Assembly (NCBI RefSeq): GCF_002269385.1
Contig: NZ_CP022957.1
Coordinates: forward strand, 2,227,001-2,291,000
Reading direction: 5' to 3'
Length of the DNA stretch: 64,000 nt
From: Maribacter cobaltidurans
GTDB taxonomy: Bacteria > Bacteroidota > Bacteroidia > Flavobacteriales > Flavobacteriaceae
The notes under the pieces are model-generated. The model ran no database searches. It had not been told where the DNA came from and worked only from the letters and a program-made list of their open reading frames with translations. The position numbers and the translations under genes were made by a program. Shown one piece after another: positions 1-7,392 of this stretch (positions are counted from its first letter, which is position 1; every line of letters starts with the position of its first letter).

Positions 1-581
1 TGCTAAGGGCGTTACAGGAAAGAAAAATCAAGCGCATAGGCAGTAATAAGGAAATTGAGGTAGATGTCCGAATCATTTCGGCAACTAATGAAGATTTAAA
101 GGAGGCTGTAGGTAGAGGTAATTTTAGAGAGGACCTTTATCATAGATTAAATGAGTTTTCACTGCAAATTCCTTCATTAATAGAGAGATTGGAAGATTTG
201 CCTGTTTTGGCATATCATTTTCTAAAAGTCTCCAACCAAAAGCTGGGAAAGAACATTCAGGATTTTTCAAATCAGGTTTGGGATATATTTATGACCTATC
301 ATTGGCCCGGTAATATCAGGGAGCTACAAAATATTATCAAAAGGGCTGTTTTGCTCACTGATGGCAATGAAATTATACCCGATGTGCTACCCTCAGAAAT
401 GCTTGCTCCTTCTGAAATAACAGCTAGTTCGGTAAACTTGACCAAGGAGGAATTTGAAAAGGAACAAATATTAAATGCCTTGAAGAGAACAAATTACAAT
501 AAATCCAAAGCGGCTAAATTATTACAAGTAACCCGAAAGACTTTATATAATAGAATCCACCATTACAACTTGGATATTTAG
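1..581 (+). CDS. Sigma-54-dependent transcriptional activator, C-terminal part (5' truncated by window edge)
   Basis: The open frame enters from the left edge (codons in phase from base 3) and gives about 192 residues. The first part is the C-terminal half of an AAA+ sigma-54 activator domain: LRALQERKIKRIG, then DVRIISATNEDL (sensor I region) and FREDLYHRLNEF with the arginine-finger type residues, then WPGNIRELQN (sensor II). The last 45 residues are a Fis-type helix-turn-helix (NKSKAAKLLQVTRKTLYNRI). Such proteins bind upstream activator sites and use ATP to open sigma-54 promoters. The N-terminal sensory domain lies outside the window; an NtrC-type receiver is likely because a hybrid kinase lies convergently next door, with a 4-nt overlap of the 3' ends. 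Confidence 0.93.
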   Translation, partial: LRALQERKIKRIGSNKEIEVDVRIISATNEDLKEAVGRGNFREDLYHRLNEFSLQIPSLIERLEDLPVLAYHFLKVSNQKLGKNIQDFSNQVWDIFMTYHWPGNIRELQNIIKRAVLLTDGNEIIPDVLPSEMLAPSEITASSVNLTKEEFEKEQILNALKRTNYNKSKAAKLLQVTRKTLYNRIHHYNLDI

Positions 582-3007
582 TTCAATTCTTTATCCAATT
601 GAGCGTTTAGCTGCACCATTTTCCCTTTAAGGGATTTTAGTTGTAGGGCCAGTGTTTTGAGGTTCTCTTCGTTGTTTTTCTCAAACTTTTCCAGTATCGG
701 TATACATGAAGTAATTTGTAATTGGCGGAACATAGGAAGCATTCTATGGGAAATTGCCCCTAAGCTTTTGTAATCCTTGGCAATTAGGGCGTGTTCCAGT
801 TCTTCCAAATTTCTTGAACTCTCTTCCCTGAATGTTTTTAAAATTTCTTGAACGGATTCTTCGTCATCACCTAAAAAGGATTTTATATATGTAAGTTGGA
901 ACATAGAAGTATTGTGGTTCTCGTTCTCGATGGTAATGACATCTTCCTTTTTAGGTACTGATATCAATCCATATACAGTATTCAGGATTTCAGTTTTTGT
1001 AAATGGTTTTATAAGAACATCATTAAATCCTTTCTTCAAAAACAAAGTCTTATTGATATCTCGTCTGCCCGTCATGGCAACAATCGGTTGGTCCTTGTAA
1101 TGAAAATACGATTCCTGTTTTAATTTTTTTACGACCTCAAATCCTGTAGCTTGGGGCATTTCAATATCCGTTAGGACCAAGTCATAGATTAAAGGACTGT
1201 CTTTTTTTATTTGATGAAAATCTGTAAAGAGATGTGTTTTTATATTTTCACTTTTTAGCATCTCCCCCAATAATTGTAAAAAAGAAGGGTCATCGTCTAT
1301 AATTAGTATTTTAAAGCCAGCAAGCGGAAACTCTCGAACCTCTTTAGGTTTAGGTACTTCCTTTTCCTTGGAATATGTTACAGGCAACTCTAAGGTAAAT
1401 GTACTGCCCTTGCCCAAATCGCTCTCTAGTCCAATGGTCCCTCCCAATAATTCGGTAAGTTTTTTAGAAATGGTCAACCCTAAACCATATCCTCCATACT
1501 TTTTTAAATCTTTGTCCTTGATTTGTGTGAATTCGTTAAAGATTTGTTGCTGCTCATCTTTTGAAATTCCAATTCCTGTATCAGATATGATGATTTTTAC
1601 TTTTTTTCCATGGTCACATGGTAAGGCCTCTAAACGAACTTCTCCTTGGTTGGTAAATTTGTAAGCATTTCCCAACAGGTTTGAAACAATCTGCCTGATT
1701 CTGATAGGGTCGTTTATAATGCTCCTTTTAAGTGCTTTATCAATATGAAGTGTAGTAGTTAAATCTTTCTTTTCATGTATGGTCCTAAAATCCTCTACCG
1801 TCTCCATCAGTAGGGAATATAGTGAAAAAGGAACCTTCTCTAGCGTCATCTTACCGGCTTCCAATTGGGAAAAATCAAGTAGGTCGTTTACCAAATTGTT
1901 TACATAATCTGTGGCGGATTTAATATGTCCAAGATGTCTGCTCTGGGCTTGGGAAATGTTAGATTCTTCCAAGAGATGGGTATACCCTATTATGGCATTA
2001 AGCGGCGTCCTTAGGTCATGACTCACTGTTCCTAAAAGTTGTTCCCTACTCTTTAAAAGTGCCTCGGAATATTTTTTTTCTTTCTCCAGTTTTTGCCGAT
2101 AAAGACTTGCCTTCCAAAAATCCCTGTTGAGAATAAAAATAAATATGCCTACTACTATAAAGCCAAGAATTGCGGCAATAATAGCTAATCTTATACTTCT
2201 ATTCAGGGCAGTTTCTTTCTTAATGTTCTCATTGATAGTATTTACCAAAATTTCCTGTTCAAAGGAAGTAAGAATACTTCGCAGTTGTTGAGACAGTTCC
2301 AGATCTGTTTTAATAATGGTTATTTCCCTAAGGGCTAAACTGTTTTCATTGATTCTGTTCTCCTTTTCTACTTCCTCCAGAAGAGCTTTTGAAGCTTGTA
2401 AAACGCTATCGGCCTCTAGGGCGTTTTCTCCTTTGTTATTTTCAGGTACATTTTCATTTAAGTATTTGGCTATATCCCTTATAACCGACTGTGCTTTTGG
2501 AGATAATTCGTCTATGTTGGGCGCTATACCTTTTGGTGTAATAACTCCCAAGGATTCCTCTAATTGGTCAAACTCTTTCAAGGCCTTTTGAATGGCTGTA
2601 CTTGTCTTATCTTTCGTTTTAAGTGTTCTTAATACTTTATTGTTGGCTACTTTTCTTTCTAATAGTATTTGAAGGCTGTCCAATAGCTTTTTTTGATAGT
2701 CACTTGTAGTGGAGATTTTTAATTGGTCTATGTCTTTGGTAATGGAGTCTGTCTTGAGAATATAATTATCAAAATCCTTTTTCTCCTTGGACTGTAATGC
2801 AAGTTTGGATAATCCTTCTGCTTCATAGAGTTGTGTTATTAGGGAACCGGTCCTTAGTAATTTGGAATCACCATTTTCACCCACCTCTTTTTTCAGGTAT
2901 GAACCTACTTCAGAATACACAAAATAAGTAACAATTCCAGCCAAAACCAGTAGCAAGAGATAACTAACAACAATTTTAAAGGTAAACTTGTTCTTGGACG
3001 TTTCCAT
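578..3007 (-). CDS. Hybrid sensor histidine kinase with receiver and Hpt domains
   Basis: An 809-residue membrane phosphorelay protein. Transmembrane segments at about 10-31 and 272-293 enclose a helical periplasmic sensor region. Then come a HisKA dimerisation domain with the phospho-histidine at about 330 (SHDLRTPLNAII), a HATPase domain (NLLGNAYKF, DTGIGIS, GGYGLGL), a receiver with D614 as phosphoacceptor (VLTDIEMP) and K668 in KPF, and a C-terminal Hpt domain with H754 (AISHRMLP). All steps of a His-Asp-His relay are therefore in one protein, and the final acceptor must be a separate regulator. The neighbouring sigma-54 activator is the obvious candidate partner (inference). The sensed signal cannot be told from sequence. 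Confidence 0.93.
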   Translation of the reverse strand: METSKNKFTFKIVVSYLLLLVLAGIVTYFVYSEVGSYLKKEVGENGDSKLLRTGSLITQLYEAEGLSKLALQSKEKKDFDNYILKTDSITKDIDQLKISTTSDYQKKLLDSLQILLERKVANNKVLRTLKTKDKTSTAIQKALKEFDQLEESLGVITPKGIAPNIDELSPKAQSVIRDIAKYLNENVPENNKGENALEADSVLQASKALLEEVEKENRINENSLALREITIIKTDLELSQQLRSILTSFEQEILVNTINENIKKETALNRSIRLAIIAAILGFIVVGIFIFILNRDFWKASLYRQKLEKEKKYSEALLKSREQLLGTVSHDLRTPLNAIIGYTHLLEESNISQAQSRHLGHIKSATDYVNNLVNDLLDFSQLEAGKMTLEKVPFSLYSLLMETVEDFRTIHEKKDLTTTLHIDKALKRSIINDPIRIRQIVSNLLGNAYKFTNQGEVRLEALPCDHGKKVKIIISDTGIGISKDEQQQIFNEFTQIKDKDLKKYGGYGLGLTISKKLTELLGGTIGLESDLGKGSTFTLELPVTYSKEKEVPKPKEVREFPLAGFKILIIDDDPSFLQLLGEMLKSENIKTHLFTDFHQIKKDSPLIYDLVLTDIEMPQATGFEVVKKLKQESYFHYKDQPIVAMTGRRDINKTLFLKKGFNDVLIKPFTKTEILNTVYGLISVPKKEDVITIENENHNTSMFQLTYIKSFLGDDEESVQEILKTFREESSRNLEELEHALIAKDYKSLGAISHRMLPMFRQLQITSCIPILEKFEKNNEENLKTLALQLKSLKGKMVQLNAQLDKELN

Positions 3008-3377
3008 TCATACTAGTTACGAACTAAATCAGATTATGAGTTTTAAAGGGGTGTTAAATCTTCATTTTGAATCAATATCAAGGTATTGGTTTCATGATAC
3101 CATAATTCTAATTTTTTTCTTTCTAAAAGTGACCTTTTAGATACTTGTGTGTCTTACTAAATGTAAAAGGAAAATGAATAAGGGGGTACCCACTGAAAAT
3201 ATAAATGAACCTTTATAGAAACACTAACTATTAACTATGAAGGAACCAACAAATGAACTATGATTTTGAATTGAACTCGTTTCCCCGATAATTATAATTG
3301 GACCATTCTTGTTTTAGAAAATTGGTTCTATGGTTATTAGAAAGTTTAGAAAAGTTGTTTTTTGGTTGGTTGTGAAG
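3008..3377. other. Intergenic region without a recognisable gene
   Basis: AT-rich stretch upstream of the hybrid kinase. It contains an 8-bp palindrome GGGTACCC at 3184-3191, an inverted repeat GGTAT/ATACC at 3082-3101, and a minimal frame of eight codons starting at 3237 (MKEPTNEL). The region ends at a good intrinsic terminator on the plus strand although no plus-strand gene precedes it, so a short non-coding or leader transcript may be made here. I do not recognise an RNA family. Confidence 0.4.
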
Positions 3378-3404
3378 GGAGTTGCTTAGGCAGCTCCTTT
3401 TTTT
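3378..3404 (+). terminator. Rho-independent terminator
   Basis: An 8-bp stem GGAGTTGC / GCAGCTCC (one G-U pair) with loop TTAG is followed by seven T. It lies 77 nt upstream of the TPP aptamer and does not follow any recognisable coding sequence, which suggests a short upstream transcript. Confidence 0.75.
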
Positions 3405-3480
3405 GTTTCATAATCTCAGTTATAATAGCAGTATTTTTTTTGGAAAGAACTCAATAAATTAGAAAAACTGGTTTACATTT

Positions 3481-3568
3481 GTCCCATCTCAAAGGGGTGC
3501 CGATTCCAATTTTGGAGGAAGCTGAGATTATACCCAATGAACCTGGGCGGATAATGCTGCCAAGGGAC
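3481..3568 (+). promoter_or_regulatory. TPP riboswitch (THI element) aptamer
   Basis: The conserved THI-box parts appear in order: CAAAGGGGTGCC, then GCTGAGAT, then TACCC, GAACCTG, GGATAATGC and AAGGGA. The closing helix P1 can be drawn as GTCCC (3481-3485) with GGGAC (3564-3568). It binds thiamin pyrophosphate and usually represses the downstream gene. The next gene on this strand is a TonB-dependent receptor, which matches the known thiamin-regulated outer-membrane receptors of Bacteroidota. About 145 nt separate the aptamer from the start codon, and no clear terminator is seen between them. Confidence 0.95.
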
Positions 3569-3712
3569 GGCCACAGAAAAAAGTCCTTAGGGCCTTTTGA
3601 ACGCGGCACGAGATGGTGCAGTAGCCAACATGCTATGAGCGCGATCTTCATTGAATGTTACGTGATTTAATTTCACAAAAATCAATTTTAATTCAGAATA
3701 ATAGCCCCTTTT

Positions 3713-3734
3713 ATTCGTAAACACTTTTACGAAT
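3713..3734 (+). promoter_or_regulatory. Hairpin covering the receptor start codon
   Basis: Perfect 9-bp inverted repeat ATTCGTAAA (3713-3721) / TTTACGAAT (3726-3734) with a 4-nt loop. The 3' arm includes the first two bases of the ATG at 3733, so in mRNA the initiation site would be paired. It is a plausible expression platform for the upstream TPP aptamer acting on translation. That link is inferred. Confidence 0.6.
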
Positions 3735-5907
3735 GAAATACTCTATGTTCACAACAACGGCCCTTTTGGGGCTAACAATGGGCTCTTTGGCCCAACAACA
3801 ACCAACGGATTCCCTAGAGGGTAAAAAAGTAGTATTGGATGAGGTTTTTGTCTCCGCAGTCCGAGTAACCAAGGAATCACCTGTTACCTTTTCAAACCTG
3901 ACCAAGGAACAAATTAAACCCAGAAATTTGGGTCAGGATGTTCCAATCCTCATGAACTACTTGCCCTCCGTGGTAACTACTTCCGATGCCGGAGCCGGAG
4001 TGGGCTACACGGGAATACGCGTAAGGGGTAGCGATGCTACCCGGGTTAATGTTACCATCAACGGAATTCCTTACAATGATGCCGAGTCACAAGGTACGTT
4101 TTGGGTCAATATGCCAGATTTTGCCTCCTCTACAGAAAGTCTACAATTGCAGCGTGGTGTAGGAACCTCCACCAATGGTGCGGGGGCTTTCGGAGCAAGT
4201 TTAAATGTCTTGACCGATGGTTTTTCAGAAGATGCCTATGCACAGATTTCATCTTCCTACGGTAGTTTCAATACGTTTAGGCGCAACATTAAATTCAGTA
4301 CCGGTCTTTTAAACGATATGGTCGAGATTTCTGGTAGGTTATCCAGGATCAATTCCGATGGTTATATCGATAGGGCTTCTTCGGATTTGGATTCCTATTT
4401 TTTGCAAGGGGCCTATAAAGATGACAATACGCTTATAAAAGCCTTGCTTTTTGGCGGTCATGAAATAACGTATCAAGCGTGGAATGGTATTGATGCCAAC
4501 ACATTAGAAACCGATCGTACATTTAACCCATCGGGAATTTATACCGACGAAAACGGGAATACCCAGTTTTATGACAATGAGGTAGACGATTACAAACAGG
4601 ATCACTCCCAGCTTCTATGGAACGAAAAGCTATCGGACTATTGGAGTACAAATATTGCACTGCACTATACGAGGGGCAGGGGATTTTTTGAACAATATAG
4701 GGAAGATGATGATTTTGAGACCTATGGTTTTGAACCCTTGATCGTTAATGGTGAGGAAGTAAATACGACCGATTTAATTCGAAGACGTTGGTTGGACAAC
4801 AATTTTTATGGAACCGTTTTTTCTGCCACTTATGATAAGGACAATCTTAACCTAATCTTGGGAGGAGGCTGGAACAAGTATGAAGGAGACCACTTTGGCG
4901 AGGTCATTTGGTCAGAATTTGCCAGTAATAGCGCATATAGAGATCGGTACTATGATGACACCTCCAAAAAGACGGACTTCAATATATATTCCAAGGCCAA
5001 TTACAATCTAAGCGACCAATGGTCTTTATACGGGGATTTACAATATAGGACCGTGGCATATCAGGCCAATGGAGAAGACACAGGTTTGGTGGATGATACC
5101 TTTAATTTTTTTAATCCCAAGGCCGGTGTCACTTATGATTTAAACCGAAACAATAATTTCTATTTCTCTTATGCCCGTGCCAATCGCGAACCAAATCGGA
5201 ACGATTATGAAAACGGAAATCCAAGACCAGAAAAATTGAACGATTGGGAGCTGGGTTGGCGCTATATTAATCCAGATGTTCAATTGAACACCAATGTGTA
5301 TTATATGAAATATCAAGATCAATTGGTGCTGACCGGGGAACTGAACGATGTTGGGGCACCCTTAAGAGCCAATGTGGGAGATAGTTATCGTTTAGGATTG
5401 GAAGTTGACGCCCAAATAAGATTTAGCGACAAATTTACTTGGAGACCCAACTTGGCCCTAAGTACCAATAAAAATCAAGATTTCTTATTTCAGCGAGACG
5501 GTGCGTTGGAAAATCTAGGGAATACGAACATAGCCTATTCTCCGGATATTGTGGCGGGCAACATAATTACTTATAGCCCTACGGATGCTTTTCAGGTCTC
5601 GGTATTGTCAAAATATGTGGGGAAACAGTATATGGGCAATATTGATTCCGAAGCTTCTGTTTTGGATGCCTATTCCCAAACAGATCTAAACGTTCAATAT
5701 GAAGTTGCCTTCAATGGTTTCTTAAAGAGCATTGTATTTTCTGGCTTGGTCAATAATCTGTTCGATGCGGATATCGTTTCCAATGGATATTTTTTCACCT
5801 ATGATGATGACTTTTCTGTTCCAGGGGTAATCACCACAATTGAAGGTGCTGGCTATTATCCTCAAGCGGGTATTAATTTCTTGCTGGGAGCTACGGTTAA
5901 TTTTTAA
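3733..5907 (+). CDS. TonB-dependent receptor, probable thiamin importer of the outer membrane
   Basis: A 724-residue outer-membrane receptor with a signal peptide (cleavage likely after SLA at about residue 20), a plug domain containing the GIRVRGSDATRVNVTINGIP and GAGAFGASLNV motifs, and a long beta-barrel ending in an aromatic residue (GATVNF), as expected for barrel assembly. There is no N-terminal carboxypeptidase-like repeat and no SusD partner, unlike glycan receptors. The TPP riboswitch in front shows regulation by thiamin pyrophosphate, so thiamin or a precursor is the probable substrate. This matches the thiamin-regulated TonB receptors (Omr1-like) known in the phylum. No inner-membrane transporter gene is adjacent. 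Confidence 0.92.
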   Translation: MKYSMFTTTALLGLTMGSLAQQQPTDSLEGKKVVLDEVFVSAVRVTKESPVTFSNLTKEQIKPRNLGQDVPILMNYLPSVVTTSDAGAGVGYTGIRVRGSDATRVNVTINGIPYNDAESQGTFWVNMPDFASSTESLQLQRGVGTSTNGAGAFGASLNVLTDGFSEDAYAQISSSYGSFNTFRRNIKFSTGLLNDMVEISGRLSRINSDGYIDRASSDLDSYFLQGAYKDDNTLIKALLFGGHEITYQAWNGIDANTLETDRTFNPSGIYTDENGNTQFYDNEVDDYKQDHSQLLWNEKLSDYWSTNIALHYTRGRGFFEQYREDDDFETYGFEPLIVNGEEVNTTDLIRRRWLDNNFYGTVFSATYDKDNLNLILGGGWNKYEGDHFGEVIWSEFASNSAYRDRYYDDTSKKTDFNIYSKANYNLSDQWSLYGDLQYRTVAYQANGEDTGLVDDTFNFFNPKAGVTYDLNRNNNFYFSYARANREPNRNDYENGNPRPEKLNDWELGWRYINPDVQLNTNVYYMKYQDQLVLTGELNDVGAPLRANVGDSYRLGLEVDAQIRFSDKFTWRPNLALSTNKNQDFLFQRDGALENLGNTNIAYSPDIVAGNIITYSPTDAFQVSVLSKYVGKQYMGNIDSEASVLDAYSQTDLNVQYEVAFNGFLKSIVFSGLVNNLFDADIVSNGYFFTYDDDFSVPGVITTIEGAGYYPQAGINFLLGATVNF

Positions 5908-5924
5908 TTTGATAATCAATAATT

Positions 5925-5958
5925 CCCCAAGCAATCGCTTTGGTTGTTTGGGGTTTTT
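5925..5958 (+). terminator. Rho-independent terminator of the receptor gene
   Basis: Stem CCCCAAGCAA / TTGTTTGGGG with a 9-nt loop, followed by five T. It lies 17 nt after the receptor stop and just before the 3' end of the convergent lipoprotein gene. Confidence 0.85.
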
Positions 5959-5962
5959 ATGT

Positions 5963-6400
5963 TTAGTTGGTTACCGTAACACTATTCCCGCCAAAACTGG
6001 TTCTATATTCCAACATATCGTAATAGCGATTTCCATCATCTGGCCTGTTCAGCATTTGCCCTGTAAAAAGACTGTACTCGTAATCTTCACAGGGACAGGT
6101 GGCCACTTGTCCGTTAAAGGTCATGGTGGAACACTCATTGGGTGCATGGTTGGGGCAGCTTGCCTCAAAGGCACGAAATTGGTTAAAACCGGCATTGATA
6201 ATAAATACCCCTCGGGTACCGACACCATCCTGGGTTATTAAAACGGCACTGCCCGTATTGGTCAACGGACTATACAAGGGAAGATTAAGGTTGGCATCGA
6301 ACCTAAAGCTTATTTCTTGTAAATATGGATTTCTGTTGGTGCTATTGTTATCACATGCCAAAAAAATAAGCAAGAAAAAAAGGCCAATAAATCGTTTCAT
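5963..6400 (-). CDS. Rieske-like lipoprotein with altered metal-ligand motifs
   Basis: 145 residues. The N-terminus is a lipoprotein signal (LIFLAC, lipid cysteine at about 16). The C-terminal half looks like a Rieske fold: a first box SCPNHAP and a second box ATCPCEDYEYSLFTG, which aligns with the CPCHGS-x-Y/F-D-x-x-TG box of Rieske proteins. The ligands are not canonical: the first box has C-x-x-H in place of C-x-H, and the second-box histidine is replaced by glutamate. Four cysteines remain. A 2Fe-2S cluster therefore looks doubtful; the fold may have lost it or bind metal differently. It is divergent from greA and shares a 133-nt promoter region with it. Function unknown. Confidence 0.75.
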   Translation of the reverse strand: MKRFIGLFFLLIFLACDNNSTNRNPYLQEISFRFDANLNLPLYSPLTNTGSAVLITQDGVGTRGVFIINAGFNQFRAFEASCPNHAPNECSTMTFNGQVATCPCEDYEYSLFTGQMLNRPDDGNRYYDMLEYRTSFGGNSVTVTN

Positions 6401-6426
6401 GTCCTGTTAATGTTTGGGGAATGCTA

Positions 6427-6440
6427 ACGCAAATTTGCGT
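6427..6440. promoter_or_regulatory. Perfect 14-bp palindrome between divergent genes
   Basis: ACGCAAATTTGCGT reads the same on both strands. It lies 26 nt before the Rieske-like gene start and 10 nt upstream of the -7 box for greA, so a bound dimer could affect both promoters. The cognate regulator is unknown. Confidence 0.5.
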
Positions 6441-6449
6441 AAAATTATA

Positions 6450-6457
6450 TATATTTG
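6450..6457 (+). promoter_or_regulatory. Probable -7 promoter box of greA
   Basis: TATATTTG fits the Bacteroidota housekeeping -7 consensus TAnnTTTG. No good -33 TTTG is present at the usual distance; the 14-bp palindrome occupies that region. The predicted leader is about 70 nt. Confidence 0.5.
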
Positions 6458-6533
6458 TGTTAAATCCTCTCTAAATAAGTCGTATGGAAACGGCTGTTAT
6501 AGAGGATTTTGCTATTTATAAAACGACGACACA

Positions 6534-7010
6534 ATGAGTAACGTATCATACTATACAGCAGAGGGACTAAAAAAGCTAAAGGAAGAATTGAATTATTTAA
6601 GGGATGTAGAGCGCCCCAAAGCTTCCCAAGCCATTGCAGAAGCCAGGGATAAGGGCGATTTGTCAGAAAATGCCGAATATGATGCCGCGAAGGAAGCACA
6701 GGGTCTTTTGGAAATGAAAATTTCAAAAATGGAGGCTACATTGGCCAATGCAAGATTAATTGATGAGTCCCAATTGGATACCTCTAAAGTGCTTGTACTT
6801 TCCACCGTAAAATTGAAGAACCAGACCAATGGTATGGAAATGAAATACAAATTGGTTGCTGAAAGTGAGGCCGATTTAAAATCGGGCAAAATTTCCGTGA
6901 ACTCTCCTATTGGAAAAGGATTGTTGGGGAAAAGCGTTGGAGATACAGCTGAGATTTCGGTACCCAACGGAACCATGAAATTCGATATTCTGGAAATTAC
7001 ACGGGAATAA
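6534..7010 (+). CDS. greA: Transcription elongation factor GreA
   Basis: 158 residues, the normal length. The N-terminal antiparallel coiled coil carries the conserved tip GDLSENAEYDAAKE (residues 41-54), whose acidic residues enter the RNA polymerase secondary channel and stimulate cleavage of backtracked transcripts. The C-terminal FKBP-like domain has the family signature (SVNSPIGKGLLGKSVGDTAE). The ATG at 6534 gives the expected start MSNVSYYTAEG. The gene is followed by a strong terminator, so it is transcribed alone. In related genomes greA is commonly next to the HIT gene; here an accessory gene separates them (from memory, to be checked). Confidence 0.97.
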   Translation: MSNVSYYTAEGLKKLKEELNYLRDVERPKASQAIAEARDKGDLSENAEYDAAKEAQGLLEMKISKMEATLANARLIDESQLDTSKVLVLSTVKLKNQTNGMEMKYKLVAESEADLKSGKISVNSPIGKGLLGKSVGDTAEISVPNGTMKFDILEITRE

Positions 7011-7032
7011 TAAATTAGAATCACCTAATTTG

Positions 7033-7069
7033 AATCCCATCATAATTATTATGGTGGGATTTTTTTTTG
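7033..7069 (+). terminator. Rho-independent terminator of greA
   Basis: Inverted repeat AATCCCATCATAA / TTATGGTGGGATT (one G-U pair) with a 3-nt loop, followed by a run of T to 7069. Confidence 0.9.
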
Positions 7070-7392
7070 CTGATTTCTTTTCTGGAGGATTATGGAACTC
7101 CAATCAAAATAAAAAGAGCAACCAAATTTCATATTCCTCCCCTTGACATTCATTTGCCTTATTTTAGAAAGAATATTAAGGAATAGATAACATTTAAACT
7201 AAGGATACCAAGTTGCTGTTATTTTGGGGCCACCAATGAACACCAGAAAATAAGTAATTTACTTCTAAAAAGGATATAAACGTAACTTAGTACGTTTAGC
7301 TAATTTTTGTAAAGAATTTAAATTCACCAAATAGAAATTTTGAATAATTGGGTAAACATTGTTGATTTTATGTTATAAATCTTAAGAAAAGG
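7070..7392. other. AT-rich intergenic region upstream of the accessory gene
   Basis: No coding frame, tRNA or clear repeat is visible. A weak inverted repeat GGAG/CTCC lies near 7083-7100. The base composition resembles the following HNH gene rather than greA, so the left end of an inserted segment may lie here. I see no exact target duplication. Confidence 0.4.

Noticed and set aside
3451..3670. Open frames on both strands across the TPP riboswitch and its leader
   Set aside because: They coincide with the conserved aptamer bases and have no family signature; the RNA structure explains the sequence.
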